Assembly (NCBI RefSeq): GCF_021162145.1
Contig: NZ_JAGGZH010000014.1
Location: forward strand, 1-44,146
From: Thermotoga sp.
Lineage (GTDB): Bacteria; Thermotogota; Thermotogae; Thermotogales; Thermotogaceae
Reading direction: 5' to 3'
Length of the DNA: 44,146 nt
Every line of letters starts with the position of its first letter. Position 1 is the stretch's first letter. The position numbers and the translations under genes are program-made. The notes beneath the pieces were generated by a model. The model was not told the origin of the DNA and did no database searches. It saw nothing but the letters and a program-made list of their open reading frames with translations. Shown one piece after another: positions 1 to 10,800 of the stretch.

Positions 1-766
1 ATGCAGGAGTACCTTCAGAAGAGTAGACGAAGTGCGGGCTGACTGTCAGAGTAGCAGGCTCCACTACAAAGGAATATTCATACTCTGCTTCAACCAGGTA
101 AAGATTTGTTGCTTCGTAAGCATAAGCAAGGTTCACTTCAAGGCCGTCAAGAATGTCTTTTCCAGTAAGATTCAGGTGAGCTGCATAGCCATAAGCACTT
201 GTAGAAGGATCTGTGTCGGTGTCATAGAGAGCCGCAAAGAGTGTTGCATCAAGAAGGTCAAGGTTTGTGACTCCTACTTTCAAAGCGATCGCGTCGTCGA
301 AGTAGTTGTTGGTGTCGTTTGTGGCATTATCAAGGTCTGTTTCGGAAACGATATCGGCAAAGTAGGCTGTCAGGGAGATTCCTTCAAAACCTAGTTCCGG
401 TGTGAATTCAAGAGTTCTTTCACCTACGTAGTAGAACACGTAGCCATCCCCATAAATATCGGAGTTGTTGTAAACAAGATCGAAGAGATCAGTTTCAACA
501 GAAATTTTGTTAAGAGAAGCAGTTGTACCAAGAACATCAATAGAAAATTCCGCTGTGATGGTAGCAGGTGCTGTCACACTTCCAGAGCTTGGTGAGAGGC
601 TGACAGAAAGATCGTTAATACCGCCTTGGAGGTCGATACCTTCTTCATCAAGTATCGCTTTGAAGTAAGCGGTACCAGAAACGTTAACCTTCACCACATC
701 TTCGTACGCGAATGCTGCTGCGGCTAAAAGACCAAGTACCAGGAAAAGAGCGAGCAACTTCCTCAT
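1..766 (-). CDS. ompB: Putative outer-membrane beta-barrel toga protein (partial, C-terminus missing)
   Basis: The frame is open for 255 codons from an ATG at 766 to the window edge, so the C-terminus is missing. The first 20 residues are a clear Sec signal peptide (MRKLLALFLVLGLLAAAAFA). The mature part alternates polar and hydrophobic residues, is rich in Tyr, Asp, Thr and Asn, and has no long hydrophobic helix, as in outer-membrane beta-barrels. It lies 34 bases downstream of ompA1 on the same strand, with a GGGAGG site before the ATG. This pairing and order match the T. maritima OmpA1/OmpB toga genes as I remember them. The barrel assignment rests on composition and context, since no domain signature is visible. 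A porin or other toga structural protein would look the same. Confidence 0.7.
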   Translation of the reverse strand, partial: MRKLLALFLVLGLLAAAAFAYEDVVKVNVSGTAYFKAILDEEGIDLQGGINDLSVSLSPSSGSVTAPATITAEFSIDVLGTTASLNKISVETDLFDLVYNNSDIYGDGYVFYYVGERTLEFTPELGFEGISLTAYFADIVSETDLDNATNDTNNYFDDAIALKVGVTNLDLLDATLFAALYDTDTDPSTSAYGYAAHLNLTGKDILDGLEVNLAYAYEATNLYLVEAEYEYSFVVEPATLTVSPHFVYSSEGTPA

Positions 767-800
767 AACATCTTACCTCCCCTCAAAATAAAATTTTGAG

Positions 801-2003
801 TTATTTACCACTGATTGCAAGCAGAATGAGACCAAGGATTCCAAAGAAGGCACCTGTGAGTATGCTGAGGTTTCTGTTGTAAGCCTTCACACTTTCGATC
901 TTACTTTCGAGTTCCGCCTTCACCTGATCGATCTTCTCGTTGGTCTCGTTGTACTTCAGATTGAGATCTTCCTCGAGAGAAGATGTTTTACCGTACAGAT
1001 TGATGATGTCCTGTTCGTGAAGATCGACCGTCCTCTGGATCTCTGCATCTTTTTCTTTGAGAGCATCGATCTCACCGCTCAGTTTGCTTTCCACGTCAAG
1101 GAGTTTCGTGTAGACCATGTTCAGCGTCTTTTCCTGTGACTCTATTTTAGCAGAAAGTTCGGCCTTCGTGTCAAGTATTTTCTTGTTGAGATCTTCGTTG
1201 AGTGCGGAGATCTTGTTGTAGAGGTTTATGATGTCCTTTTCGTGGAGTTCCACCATTGCGGAGATCTCTTCATCTTTCCCGGAGAGTTTTTCCTCCGTTG
1301 CAGCGATCTTCTTGTTCAGTTCTTCGTTCACGGAAGCGATCTTGTTGTAGATGTTGATGATGTCCTTCTCGTGGAGGTTGACCACTCCTTCGAGGTCTGC
1401 TATCTTGTTGCTGAGCTCTTTTTCAAGATTTGCAAGCTTGTTGTTCACTTCCGAGATCTTTGTGTCCACACTCTCCTTGTATCTTTCGTAATTTCTGGAG
1501 AGATTCCCGAGCCTGAGACCGATGTTATTTATCACTTCTCTGTTCAGAGAAATCTCCTGCGTAAGTTTCTGCTCGAGCTCTTCTTTCACAGAATCGATCT
1601 TTTCGAGGACCTTCCTGTTTGCATCTTTGAAGTTAACCTGGGTGTTACCTATCTGGGCTGCAAGGGTATCGAGAACACTTGTTAAGCTGTTCACCTTCTC
1701 TTCAAGAGCCATGTACTTGTCGGAGAGGTTTCCAACGACCTGGGTGAGATTACCAGAGACTCCCGCAAGCATCTTCTGTTCGATGAAATCGAGGAGCCTG
1801 CTCACGGCCGTGGCGGCTTCGTACCTCGTGATGTACCTGTCCCCTTTGAATTCGCCATCAGGATAACCTATGAAGATACCCCTTTGCCAGAGCTTCCAGA
1901 CGTACTCGTAAGCCCAGTGGTCTTTTGGAACGTCCGGGAAGAACGCAAACGCTGCTGAGAAAAAGACTGAAATCACAATAATGGCAAGAAGAACTCTCTT
2001 CAT
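801..2003 (-). CDS. ompA1: Outer membrane protein alpha, SLH-domain coiled-coil toga anchor
   Basis: This 400-residue protein matches the T. maritima Omp-alpha architecture. Residues 1-20 are a signal peptide. An SLH domain follows at about 22-72 (FPDVPKDHWAYEYVWKL, then IGYPDGEFKGDRYITRYEAA), which should bind the cell-wall sheath. Residues about 75-375 are a long heptad-like coiled coil, and residues 378-398 are a hydrophobic segment that can sit in the outer membrane. The protein would act as a rod spanning the wide Thermotoga periplasm and tying toga to cell wall. Within the rod, a block starting LHE(K/Q)DIIN recurs at residues 210, 253 and 328, with a weaker copy near 289. The gene has its own promoter upstream and ompB follows it, so the two are probably co-transcribed. 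Confidence 0.93.
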   Translation of the reverse strand: MKRVLLAIIVISVFFSAAFAFFPDVPKDHWAYEYVWKLWQRGIFIGYPDGEFKGDRYITRYEAATAVSRLLDFIEQKMLAGVSGNLTQVVGNLSDKYMALEEKVNSLTSVLDTLAAQIGNTQVNFKDANRKVLEKIDSVKEELEQKLTQEISLNREVINNIGLRLGNLSRNYERYKESVDTKISEVNNKLANLEKELSNKIADLEGVVNLHEKDIINIYNKIASVNEELNKKIAATEEKLSGKDEEISAMVELHEKDIINLYNKISALNEDLNKKILDTKAELSAKIESQEKTLNMVYTKLLDVESKLSGEIDALKEKDAEIQRTVDLHEQDIINLYGKTSSLEEDLNLKYNETNEKIDQVKAELESKIESVKAYNRNLSILTGAFFGILGLILLAISGK

Positions 2004-2047
2004 GGGACAAACCTCCCTTCACATTGATTACACTAAATCCTGTGGTG

Positions 2048-2077
2048 ATTATACCATCACGCCCAAAAGAAATTCAA
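2048..2077 (-). promoter_or_regulatory. Sigma-A-type promoter of ompA1-ompB
   Basis: On the minus strand a TTGAAT box (2077-2072) and a perfect TATAAT box (2053-2048) are separated by 18 bases. They lie about 45 bases upstream of the ompA1 ATG, in the gap between tyrS and ompA1. A strong housekeeping promoter fits an abundant structural protein. Confidence 0.75.
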
Positions 2078-2106
2078 GAGTTTTCTAAAGTTTTTTTGTC
2101 TCCATT

Positions 2107-3291
2107 TCAGGAGATTCTGTAGAATTTCCTCTTTCCAACCCTCAGAACTCGCTCTCCGTCAGGTTTTACAACGAATTTTATGTCTCCTATCCTTTTTCCA
2201 TCCAAGTAAACGCCACCCTGAGAAATGAATCTTTTCGCCTCGCTTCTGCTGGAAGCCGCTCCTATCCTCACCAGGAGGTCAACGATGTTCGTCTCCTGGG
2301 AGAGCTCAACGACGGGCATCTCATCCGGGAGTTCTTTCCTTTGAAAGACCTTCACGAAATGCTCCTGAGCCTTTTTTGCGTTCTCTTCTCCGTGGAAAAA
2401 GCGTGTGATTTCGTAGGCAAGGATCATCTTCACGTCTCTTGGATTGATCTTTCCTTCTTTCATCTTTCTTTCGTACTCACTGACCTGCTCCTCTGGAATG
2501 TCCGTGAGGAGTCTCATGTACTTTACGATGAGCTCGTCGGGAATGGACATGAGTTTTCCGTACATGTCTTCTGGCGTATCGTTGAATGCGATGTAGTTTC
2601 CGTAGCTTTTGCTCATCTTGAGTTTTCCGTCCGTTCCTTCTATGATTGGCATCGTCATGACGACCTGAGGTTCCTGCCCGTATTCTTCCTGTATTTCTCT
2701 TCCTACGAGAAGATTGAAGAGTTGGTCGGTTCCACCGAGCTCCACGTCCGCCTGGATCGCAACGGAATCGTAAGCTTGGGCGAGAGGGTAAAGAAATTCC
2801 GCTATGGTGATGGGAATGCCCTCTTTGTATCTCCTGGCGAAATCGTCCCTCTCCAGCATCCTCGCCACCGTGTACTTGGAGGCGAGAACTATAACATCGG
2901 CGAACGTCATTCGATCAAGCCACTCACCGTTGAACCTGAGCTCTGTTCTCTCGGGATCCAGTATCTTGAAAGCCTGTTCTTGGTAGGTCCTTGCGTTCTC
3001 CAGCACCTCTTCTTTCGTCAGCATGGGACGTGTCTCGTTTCTTCCCGATGGATCACCGATTCGCGCGGTGAAGTCTCCTATTATGAGGACGACTGTGTGA
3101 CCGAGATCCTGGAATTCTCTGAGTTTTCTGAGCACGACGGCGTGCCCCAGGTGAAGATCTGGTCTTGAGGGATCCACACCGAGTTTCACTCGAAGTTTTC
3201 CCTTTCTTCTTATCCTGTCGAGGAGTTCTTCCTCGTTGACAAGATCGACAACGTTTCTCTTCAGGATCTTCACCTGTTCTTCCGGTGCCAT
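2107..3291 (-). CDS. tyrS: Tyrosyl-tRNA synthetase
   Basis: This cytoplasmic class I enzyme charges tRNA-Tyr. The protein has 394 residues. The Rossmann catalytic domain carries a HIGH-type motif (HLGH, residues 47-50) and the KMSKS loop appears intact (LKMSKSYGN, about 225-235). The C-terminal 60 residues form an S4 RNA-binding domain (SRSEAKRFISQGGVYLDGKRI). The length suits the TyrZ-like subgroup rather than the 420-residue TyrS of E. coli. The gene starts five bases after the secG stop and is the last gene of the DUF401-uvrA-secG-tyrS run. No T-box leader is visible. Confidence 0.96.
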   Translation of the reverse strand: MAPEEQVKILKRNVVDLVNEEELLDRIRRKGKLRVKLGVDPSRPDLHLGHAVVLRKLREFQDLGHTVVLIIGDFTARIGDPSGRNETRPMLTKEEVLENARTYQEQAFKILDPERTELRFNGEWLDRMTFADVIVLASKYTVARMLERDDFARRYKEGIPITIAEFLYPLAQAYDSVAIQADVELGGTDQLFNLLVGREIQEEYGQEPQVVMTMPIIEGTDGKLKMSKSYGNYIAFNDTPEDMYGKLMSIPDELIVKYMRLLTDIPEEQVSEYERKMKEGKINPRDVKMILAYEITRFFHGEENAKKAQEHFVKVFQRKELPDEMPVVELSQETNIVDLLVRIGAASSRSEAKRFISQGGVYLDGKRIGDIKFVVKPDGERVLRVGKRKFYRIS

Positions 3292-3295
3292 CTCA

Positions 3296-3526
3296 TCACC
3301 TCGTCAGAACAAATGCTGTTGCTATGCAGGACACGAAGAAAAGTATGGAGAGAACGAGTGTTATCTTTCCTCCAGTGTCGAGACCTCTCTTTCTCCCGAA
3401 GACCGTGTGGAGACCACCGCTCCCAAAGGCACCGCCGAGTTCCGAGAACTTCGACATCTGCACCTGGACCATGTAGATGAGGGCCACACTTACGATGGTG
3501 TGAACGATGAGAAAGAGCGTCTTCAT
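3296..3526 (-). CDS. secG: Protein translocase subunit SecG
   Basis: This is a 76-residue protein with two hydrophobic segments (about residues 2-20 and 53-73). They are separated by a Gly-rich loop containing the SecG-typical stretch FGSGG followed by TVFGRKRGLD. SecG is the small accessory subunit of the SecYEG channel and stimulates SecA-driven export across the inner membrane. The gene sits between uvrA (20 bases upstream) and tyrS (5 bases downstream) on the same strand, so it is probably part of one transcript. Confidence 0.93.
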   Translation of the reverse strand: MKTLFLIVHTIVSVALIYMVQVQMSKFSELGGAFGSGGLHTVFGRKRGLDTGGKITLVLSILFFVSCIATAFVLTR

Positions 3527-3546
3527 CCGCTACACCTCCCCAGGCA

Positions 3547-6297
3547 TTATAACACACTCTTCAGGAATCTTCCGGTGTACGAAAGTGGATTCCTTGCTAC
3601 TTCTTCCGGGGTTCCTGTTGCGACAACGAATCCCCCTTCTTTTCCCCCTTCTGGACCGAGGTCTATGATGTAGTCGGCGTTTTTTACAACGTCCAGATTG
3701 TGTTCTATGACGACGACCGTGTTACCCCTGTCGACCAGTCTGTGGAGAACCTCCACCAGTTTTCTCACATCCTCGAAATGTAGCCCCACAGTGGGTTCGT
3801 CCAATATATAGAGAGTCCTTCCCGTATCTCTTTTTCTCAGTTCGGACGCGAGCTTTATCCTCTGGGCCTCACCACCTGAGAGAGTGGTTGCGGGCTGACC
3901 GAGTTTTATGTAACCGAGTCCCACGTCGTGAAGAACCTGCAGAGTCCTTCTTATAGAAGGAACGTTTTTGAAAAACTCCAGAGCCTCATCCACCGTCATT
4001 TCGAGTATATCAGAAATGTTCTTCCCTTTGTACGTCACCTCCAGAGTTTCTCTGTTGTACCTTTTTCCTTTACAGACGTCGCATTCCACGTACACATCGG
4101 GCAGGAAGAGCATCTCTATCTTCACATATCCCTGCCCCTGACACGCTTCACATCTACCACCTTTCAGGTTGAAGCTGAATCTGCTTTTTGTGTAACCGCG
4201 CGCTTTTGCCGCCGGAATCATGGCGAAAAGAGTGCGTATTTCATCAAAGACCTTCGTGTAAGTTGCCGGATTGCTCCTCGGGGTTCTCCCGATCGGTGAC
4301 TGATCTATCGCTATCACCTTGTCCACGTTCTCATGGCCTTCTATTGAATCGAACTCACCGGTTGGAAGCTTTGTCTTGTGAAGAATGTTCATGAGAGCAG
4401 GGTACAGGGTCTCCATGATGAGCGAGGATTTACCGGAACCTGATACTCCCGTGACACAGACGAACACACCGAGGGGAATCTCGACGTCTATATTCTTCAG
4501 ATTGTTGTGGCGGACCCCTTTCAGCTTCAGGAATCCGTAAGGACGCCGTCTCACTTTTCTGTATGGGATTTTTTTCTTTCCAGAGAGATACTCTCCGGTC
4601 AGAGAACCATTTGGATTTTTTATCAGGTCCTCCACGCTACCCTGGAACACAACATGACCACCGTTTGTTCCCCCTCCAGGTCCGATGTCTATCACGTAAT
4701 CGGAGCTTCTTATCACCTCTTCATCATGCTCCACCACTATCACTGTGTTCCCAAGGTCTCTCAGCTTTTTCAGGGTCTTCACGAGTCTTTCCGTGTCCCG
4801 GGGATGGAGCCCAATCGTGGGTTCATCGAGAACATATATGACTCCTGTGAGACCAGATCCTATCTGTGTTGCGAGCCTTATCCTCTGGGACTCTCCTCCT
4901 GAGAGCGTGGTGGCAGATCTGGAGAGTGTCAGATACCCGAGGCCAACGTCCATCAGGAACTCCAGTCTCTTTTCGATCTCGTTCAGGAGTTCTCCGACGA
5001 TCCTCTGCTCCCTCTCTGTGAGTTTTAGATTCCTCAAGAACTCGAGTTCCTCTTCAACAGAAAGATCGGTAAACTCGTGTATATTCAGGCCGTTTATTCT
5101 GACCGAAAGGGCCTCTCTGTTGAGTCTCTTTCCACCGCAGGCAGAACACGTTCTCTGCACGATGAAATTCCTCTCCAGCCACTCTTTCATCTCCACGGAA
5201 TCCGTTTCTCTGTGCCATCTCTGTACCTTTGGAACAATCCCCTCGAAGTGTTCATCGCCATACAGAACGAACTCTTTTATCTTCTCTGGAAGTTCCCTGA
5301 AAGGAACGCTGGGAGAACCACCACGTTTTTCTACCTCTCTTGCCACACGTCTGGTGAGTCTTCTATCCCATCGGTAAGGCACGATCGCACCTTCGAGAAT
5401 ACTTCTATCTTCCTCTATCACCAGAGAAGGATCTACCTCGAAGGTGAAACCGAGCCCGTGACAGTTCGGGCACGCCCCGTACGGGCTGTTGAACGAGAAC
5501 AGCTTTGGAGTGATCTCCGGGAATCCGATCCCACAGACTGGACACATGAGGTTCTCACTGAAGAGTTTGGTTTCTCCAGTATCGACGTTTCTAACCTCCA
5601 CGAATCCCTTTCCTTCCCTCATCGCAAGTTCCAGACTGTCCAGTATTCTGTGTTCGTTCTTGCTTTCGAGGGTCAACCTGTCAACCACCAGTTTCACCGT
5701 GTGTCTTCTGTTTTTGTCGAGTTCCGGCACCTCTTCGAGTCTGTACATTTCCCCGTCTATCTCGATCCTTGTGAAACCCTTTGAAGCAAACTCCTCCAGT
5801 TCTTTCTTGAAACTTCCCTTCCTCTCTGTTGCGATCGGGGCGAGGATGTATATGCGATTTTTCTCCCTGAAGGAGTGAAATAGATCGTTGAGGATTTCGT
5901 CGATGCTTTTCTTCTCGAGAGGTCTTCCACACTGAGGACAATGTGCCTTTCCTATTCGTGCATAAAGAACCCGCAGATAGTCGTATATTTCTGTGACAGT
6001 TCCCACTGTGGATCTGGGGTTGTGGGAGACCGTCTTCTGATCTATAGCGATGGCGGGGGAGAGGCCTTCTATTTCATCCACATCCGGTCTTTTGAGCTCG
6101 CCGAGAAACTGTCTTGCGTATGTAGAGAGAGACTCCAGATACCTTCTCTGTCCTTCCGCGTATATGGTGTCCATGGCAAGGGAAGATTTACCCGAGCCGG
6201 AGATTCCTGTTATGACGATGAACTTGTTCTTTGGAATTCTCACCGTTATGTTCTTCAGATTGTGAACTCTGGCTCCCCTGATCACAATTTCGTTCAC
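3547..6297 (-). CDS. uvrA: Excinuclease ABC subunit A
   Basis: UvrA is the damage-recognition ATPase of nucleotide excision repair. From a GTG at 6297 it has 916 residues, the usual length. Two ABC modules are visible, with Walker A motifs GISGSGKSS and GVSGSGKSS and signature motifs [11 protein letters not shown] and [11 protein letters not shown]. Zinc-binding CxxC pairs are present (CPVCG with CPNCHG, and CEACQG with CDVCKG). The open frame extends about 100 codons further upstream, but that stretch is antisense-like to the preceding gene and lacks UvrA features. GTG 6297 gives the family N-terminus ([15 protein letters not shown]) and forms a GTGA overlap with the upstream stop, suggesting translational coupling. 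Confidence 0.97.
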   Translation of the reverse strand: MNEIVIRGARVHNLKNITVRIPKNKFIVITGISGSGKSSLAMDTIYAEGQRRYLESLSTYARQFLGELKRPDVDEIEGLSPAIAIDQKTVSHNPRSTVGTVTEIYDYLRVLYARIGKAHCPQCGRPLEKKSIDEILNDLFHSFREKNRIYILAPIATERKGSFKKELEEFASKGFTRIEIDGEMYRLEEVPELDKNRRHTVKLVVDRLTLESKNEHRILDSLELAMREGKGFVEVRNVDTGETKLFSENLMCPVCGIGFPEITPKLFSFNSPYGACPNCHGLGFTFEVDPSLVIEEDRSILEGAIVPYRWDRRLTRRVAREVEKRGGSPSVPFRELPEKIKEFVLYGDEHFEGIVPKVQRWHRETDSVEMKEWLERNFIVQRTCSACGGKRLNREALSVRINGLNIHEFTDLSVEEELEFLRNLKLTEREQRIVGELLNEIEKRLEFLMDVGLGYLTLSRSATTLSGGESQRIRLATQIGSGLTGVIYVLDEPTIGLHPRDTERLVKTLKKLRDLGNTVIVVEHDEEVIRSSDYVIDIGPGGGTNGGHVVFQGSVEDLIKNPNGSLTGEYLSGKKKIPYRKVRRRPYGFLKLKGVRHNNLKNIDVEIPLGVFVCVTGVSGSGKSSLIMETLYPALMNILHKTKLPTGEFDSIEGHENVDKVIAIDQSPIGRTPRSNPATYTKVFDEIRTLFAMIPAAKARGYTKSRFSFNLKGGRCEACQGQGYVKIEMLFLPDVYVECDVCKGKRYNRETLEVTYKGKNISDILEMTVDEALEFFKNVPSIRRTLQVLHDVGLGYIKLGQPATTLSGGEAQRIKLASELRKRDTGRTLYILDEPTVGLHFEDVRKLVEVLHRLVDRGNTVVVIEHNLDVVKNADYIIDLGPEGGKEGGFVVATGTPEEVARNPLSYTGRFLKSVL

Positions 6298-7448
6298 AAA
6301 ACCACCCCCAGGACCAGAGTCCCAAGAAGTAACGTGAGAACCAGTGGAAAAAGAATCTTTTTCAGGATTTCGAACACCTCTACCCCGAAAAAATCCGCTG
6401 ACAGAACCACACAGAGATGAACCGGAGACAGTATCACACCACCGACGGCGAACATGTAGGTGTATATGGCGTACTCCTTGCTGAACATGCTGAGAACGAC
6501 AGGCAGAGAGATTCCAACCGCTGCCTGTGTAATCCCTGTGGAGATACCGGATATGAAAGGCAGAAAAACAAGAAGAAGCCACGGAGAGAGGTTCCACTTG
6601 ACGAATTCCCTGGCGATCCCTTCACCCACACCCATAGTGTCGATCGCTACCTTGTACCAGTAAACGAGAAAGAGCACGATGAGAACATCCCACTTCTTGA
6701 GAGTACCCTTCAAAGCACTCAGAAAGAATTTCCTTCTGAAAACAATGTACCCTGACGTGTTCAAAAGGAGGGCAAACCACCCCGGTATCCTGAACACAAG
6801 AATCATCACACCGGTTCCAGCGATGGGAAGCAACACAACAAGGTTGGAAATGAAACGTGGCCTTGACAGACGGGGTGTCTGTCTTCCGTTGAAAAACAGC
6901 CAGCCCGTTATAAAGGCGATGGCGAAGATAGGAAGCAGTTTTGAAGAAATGCTACCCACGCGAATGTCGGAAAGTTCCGACACGAGCACCACTGCAGGGT
7001 ACATGGGCCAGAAAAATTCTACCGTGTGCCTGAACCAGTAGTTTTTGACAGCAAGTCTGAGAGGATTTTCGCCTGGAAGGGAGTTCTTCACCATTGGAGC
7101 GGTGAACAACGCACCACCGGGCATCGGCATGAGTCCGATGATGGCAGGAACGAACGAGTCCACATTTTCAGAAAAGACGTTGCGCATCTCTTCTGAAAAT
7201 TTTCTGTAGTCACCGGACGCCTCCATCATACTAGAAAGGAGATAAATCAAAAACACTGTCGATAGGAGAGTCCAGAACGAAGAGGATGTCAACACACGTA
7301 GGGCGATCTCCGTCACATCGGGAATTCTCAGCATGAGAAACAAAACTATCACTCCGGACAAAAGGGACAGGGAAAGTTTTTTCAAGGTTCTCTGAACGAT
7401 CACGATCGTTATCAATGAAACTACTACGGAGAGGGTGTACAATTCCAT
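6294..7448 (-). CDS. DUF401-type integral membrane protein, probable transporter
   Basis: This very hydrophobic protein has 384 residues and roughly ten predicted membrane segments. Motifs such as [16 protein letters not shown] and [14 protein letters not shown] resemble the DUF401 family, which is related to anion and dicarboxylate transporters. The substrate is unknown. The open frame runs back into the tRNA-Gly gene, but ATG 7448 is preceded by GGAGG at good spacing, so I start there. It overlaps uvrA by four bases (GTGA). The family call rests on remembered motifs. Membrane location is secure, function is not. Confidence 0.8.
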   Translation of the reverse strand: MELYTLSVVVSLITIVIVQRTLKKLSLSLLSGVIVLFLMLRIPDVTEIALRVLTSSSFWTLLSTVFLIYLLSSMMEASGDYRKFSEEMRNVFSENVDSFVPAIIGLMPMPGGALFTAPMVKNSLPGENPLRLAVKNYWFRHTVEFFWPMYPAVVLVSELSDIRVGSISSKLLPIFAIAFITGWLFFNGRQTPRLSRPRFISNLVVLLPIAGTGVMILVFRIPGWFALLLNTSGYIVFRRKFFLSALKGTLKKWDVLIVLFLVYWYKVAIDTMGVGEGIAREFVKWNLSPWLLLVFLPFISGISTGITQAAVGISLPVVLSMFSKEYAIYTYMFAVGGVILSPVHLCVVLSADFFGVEVFEILKKILFPLVLTLLLGTLVLGVVL

Positions 7449-7460
7449 CGACCTCCAATA

Positions 7461-7490
7461 AAGAAAAAGAAGAAGGGGTTTCCCCCTTCT
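7461..7490 (-). terminator. Rho-independent terminator after the tRNA cluster
   Basis: On the minus strand an 8-bp stem (AGAAGGGG paired with CCCCTTCT) with a 4-base loop is followed by TCTTTTTCTT. It starts a few bases after the tRNA-Gly CCA end and precedes the DUF401 gene, so it should end the tRNA transcript. Confidence 0.8.
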
Positions 7491-7496
7491 CTTTTC

Positions 7497-7571
7497 TGGA
7501 GCGGGCGACGGGATTCGAACCCGCGACCCCCAGCTTGGCAAGCTGGTGCTCTACCACTGAGCTACACCCGC
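7497..7571 (-). tRNA. tRNA-Gly (anticodon GCC)
   Basis: This 75-base cloverleaf has acceptor stem GCGGGTG paired with CGCCCGC. The anticodon loop TTGCCAA is closed by CCAGC/GCTGG, giving anticodon GCC. The T-arm contains GGTTCGAATCC, and the terminal CCA is encoded. It is the third and last tRNA of a tandem minus-strand cluster. Confidence 0.96.
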
Positions 7572-7583
7572 CTAACACCATCC

Positions 7584-7670
7584 TGGTGCGAGAGGTGGGA
7601 CTTGAACCCACACGGGCATCAGCCCACTGGATTCTAAGTCCAGCGCGTCTGCCAGTTCCGCCACTCTCGC
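7584..7670 (-). tRNA. tRNA-Leu (anticodon UAG)
   Basis: This 87-base tRNA has acceptor stem GCGAGAG paired with CTCTCGC, a long class II variable arm, and an anticodon loop CTTAGAA closed by CTGGA/TCCAG. The anticodon TAG reads CUN leucine codons. CCA is encoded. It is the middle gene of the three-tRNA cluster. Confidence 0.96.
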
Positions 7671-7675
7671 ACCGC

Positions 7676-7751
7676 TGGTGACCCGGGTGGGATTCGAACC
7701 CACGGCCCCCTGATTAAAAGTCAGGTGCTCTGCCTGCTGAGCTACCGGGTC
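7676..7751 (-). tRNA. tRNA-Lys (anticodon UUU)
   Basis: This 76-base tRNA has acceptor stem GACCCGG paired with CCGGGTC, an anticodon loop CTTTTAA closed by CCTGA/TCAGG, a standard T-arm and an encoded CCA. It is the first gene of the cluster and follows a clear promoter. Confidence 0.96.
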
Positions 7752-7761
7752 GCCGGTACAA

Positions 7762-7790
7762 ATGATATCATAGACTGCAGAGGATTTCAA
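7762..7790 (-). promoter_or_regulatory. Promoter of the tRNA-Lys/Leu/Gly cluster
   Basis: A TTGAAA box (7790-7785) and a TATCAT box (7767-7762) on the minus strand are separated by exactly 17 bases. They lie about 11 bases upstream of the mature tRNA-Lys 5' end. The spacing and position are ideal for a stable-RNA promoter. Confidence 0.8.
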
Positions 7791-7800
7791 GAGGGAAAAG

Positions 7801-7829
7801 TTGAGGATGAAACTTTTTGGTGTTAAAAT
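7801..7829 (+). promoter_or_regulatory. Promoter of the activase-fusion gene
   Basis: TTGAGG (7801-7806) and TAAAAT (7824-7829) are separated by 17 bases, about 22 bases upstream of the chosen ATG at 7852. It is arranged back to back with the tRNA promoter. The predicted transcript start falls near 7836, which argues against the longer in-frame start at 7801. Confidence 0.65.
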
Positions 7830-7851
7830 ATGCAACAAAGAGGTGATACCA

Positions 7852-10800
7852 ATGACCGGTGTGTGCATTGGGTCCTCGAGCGTTTCTTTTTACAACGAAA
7901 ATGAGAAGGGGAATCTTCCCCACAACGGAGACCCGCTTGCACTCCTTTCTTCGATGATACCCACCTTTCTCGAAAGAGGCCCCGTTGTCCTCACTGGACG
8001 CAAGACGAGAGAAGCGATAGACCTTCCTCAGATTTCTGAGGCCGAAGCGACCGAGATCGCCTACAGACATCTCATGAAGAAATACGGACAGGTGGAGGCC
8101 ATAGTCAGCGCAGGCGGGGAGAACACCGTACTCTACAGGGTGAACGAGAAGGGAATCATAACAGGTATATACACAGGTAATAAGTGTGCCTCGGGCACGG
8201 GTGAGTTCTTCCTGCAGCAGCTTCAAAGGATGGGAGTCTCTCTGGAAGAGGCGAACAAGGTGAACGTAGAGGACTACTACGAACTTTCTTCAAGATGCAC
8301 GGTTTTTTGTAAGAGTGATTGTACACACGCGCTGAACAAGGGAGTGCCCAAAGAACTCGTTCTAAACGGATTGGGAAAGGTGATGGCCGATAAGATAGTC
8401 GAACTCGCACACAAGGCGAGTGTGAGAAAGATTCTTCTGGTCGGGGGCACGACCAGAAACAAGCTCATGTTGAAGCACCTGAAAAAACTCCTTGAGATCG
8501 TTGTCCCGGAAGAAGCCCTGTTCTTCGAGGCGTACGGGGCGTACCTCTGGGGAATTGCAAGTGGAGTCGAAACGAAGCGCACTTTCGTGGTGAAGAAGGA
8601 GAAAAGAACCAGCTTTCCTACACACGAACCCTTGAGGAAATACGCTCATCTGGTGGAATTCAAAGAAATGCCTTTCCAGGAAGCCCGGGATGGTGACGTT
8701 TGTGTCCTGGGAATAGACGTTGGATCGACCACCACGAAGGCAATCCTGATGAGGTACGAGGACAACGCGATACTGGCGGGAGTGTACCTGAGGACGCTGG
8801 GAGATCCCATAAAAGCAGCCCGTCAGTGCTACACATCGATTCTCGAACAGCTGAACGGAACCAAGGTGAGGATAATTGGACTGGGTGTGACAGGCTCCGG
8901 AAGGAAGATAGTGGGACTCTACTCTCAAACGGACGCTGTCTACAACGAGATCATGGCTCACGCCAAAGCGGCGGCCTACTTCGACCCGGAGGTAGACACC
9001 ATATTCGAAATAGGAGGCCAGGATGCGAAGTATACCTACCTGGTGAACGGTGTACCCACCGATTATGCTATGAACGAGGCATGTTCTGCTGGAACTGGCT
9101 CTTTCCTCGAAGAAGCGGCTGGAGAATCCCTGAGGGTTCATTACACGGAGATCGGAGATCTTGCTATGAAGGGTGAAAATCCACCGAACTTCAGTGACCA
9201 GTGCGCTGCCTTCATAGGAAGCGATGTCAAAACAGCCGTGAACGAGGGCATCTCCAAGGAAGATATTTGTGCGGGTCTCGTGTATTCCGTGTGCATGAAT
9301 TATCTGAATCGGGTCAAGGGGAACAGACCCATCGGAAAGAAGATCTTCATGCAGGGTGGGGTTTGTTACAACAAAGCGGTCCCCATCGCCATGGCCGCAC
9401 TGGTCGGGAAGCGAATAGTCGTGCCTCCGCATCCTGGTTTGATGGGAGCCTATGGAGTGGCACTACTCACCAAAGAGAATCTGGAACTTGGATTTCTGAA
9501 GGAAAGGGAGTTCGATCTGAAAAAATTGATATCCAGGGAGGTCAAGTACAGAGGAACGTTCATCTGTCCCGGTGGGAAAGAAAGGTGTGACAGAAAGTGC
9601 GAGATCAGGATCATAGAAATTGATGGGAAGAGATTTCCGTTCGGTGGTGCCTGTAACATGTACGAGAACGTTGTGAGGCACCTGAACGTTGACAGCACAA
9701 AGTACAACTTCGTGAAGAGAAGGGAGAGGTTCATATTCGGTTTTGAGCGCTCGAGTAGGTCAAGAAAGACGATCGGCCTGAGCAAATCTCTTGCGATGAA
9801 CAACCTGTTTCCTCTATTCTATACGTTCCTAGAGGAGCTGGGGTTCGATGTGGTCGTTCCTGAAAAATCCGACAGGCGCGGTTGGGAGATGAAGAACTCC
9901 GAGTTCTGTTTCCCGGTTGAACTCTCCCACGGATACATGTACGACTTACTCTCGAAAAATCCAGATTTGGTTTTCATTCCCAGGATACGCGGAATAAAAG
10001 TGGAGAATTCAGAAAACTACAACGTATTCTGTCCTTTCGTGCAAAGTGAGGTGGACTGGCTTTCCTCGGCCTTTCCGTCTTTGAAAGGGAAGCTTGTGAC
10101 AGAATACTTTGATTTTTCACGTGGAGACGAAAGGGAGCAATTCCTCAAACTGGCAGAAAAACTTGGAAAATCCCGTGAAGAAGGAGAAAAAGCTTTTGAA
10201 AGGGCTCTGGAGATCTTCCACGAGAGATTCGAGTCGATAAAAAAACAGTGGAATGATTTCTTGAGAACCCTTGAAGATGCAGAATTCGGGGTTGTTCTCT
10301 TTGGAAGGTCCTACAATGCGTTTTCTTCCGATGCGAACATGGGGATCCCCGAGAAGTTTGCCACCCGTGGAATACCTATCATAAATTTCGACTCTCTTCC
10401 CTTCGAGAAAGAAGATGGTTACAGAAACATGTACTGGTCGTGGGGCGAGATGATATTGAAGGCGGCGCGTTTTGTGAAAAAGCATCCCAAACTCTTCGGT
10501 GTCTACATCACCAATTTCAGTTGTGGGCCAGATTCTTTCATCATTTCTTACTTCAGAGACATCATGGGGAAGAAGCCTTCTTTGATACTGGAGCTGGACA
10601 GCCACACAGCGGATGCCGGCGTGGAAACGAGAGTGGAAGCGTTTATTGACATAGTCAGGAGCTATCTCAAGTTGAAGAAGAAGGACGAAGAAAGAAAAGA
10701 AATAAAGAGACCTTACACCATTCTGGAGAAAGGCAAGCTCTACGTCATCACGCCGGACGGGAAAAGGAAGACGCTTGATGATGAACAGGTGAAGGTTGTC

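Noticed and set aside
32-394. 120-codon plus-strand frame at the window start
   Set aside because: It is antisense to the signal-peptide-bearing barrel protein and is Cys-rich low-quality sequence without a ribosome site.
2095-2117. Hairpin with TCTCC/GGAGA arms after tyrS
   Set aside because: On the tyrS strand it is followed by an A-run, not a T-run, and the stem is only about five bases, so it is not a convincing terminator.
6298-6597. N-terminal extension of UvrA by about 100 residues
   Set aside because: The extra stretch lies inside the DUF401 gene and matches nothing in UvrA; GTG 6297 gives the family length.
8362-9432. 356-codon open frame on the minus strand inside the activase fusion
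   Set aside because: It is antisense to strongly conserved coding sequence, has no ribosome site or family signature, and its composition is that of a shadow frame.
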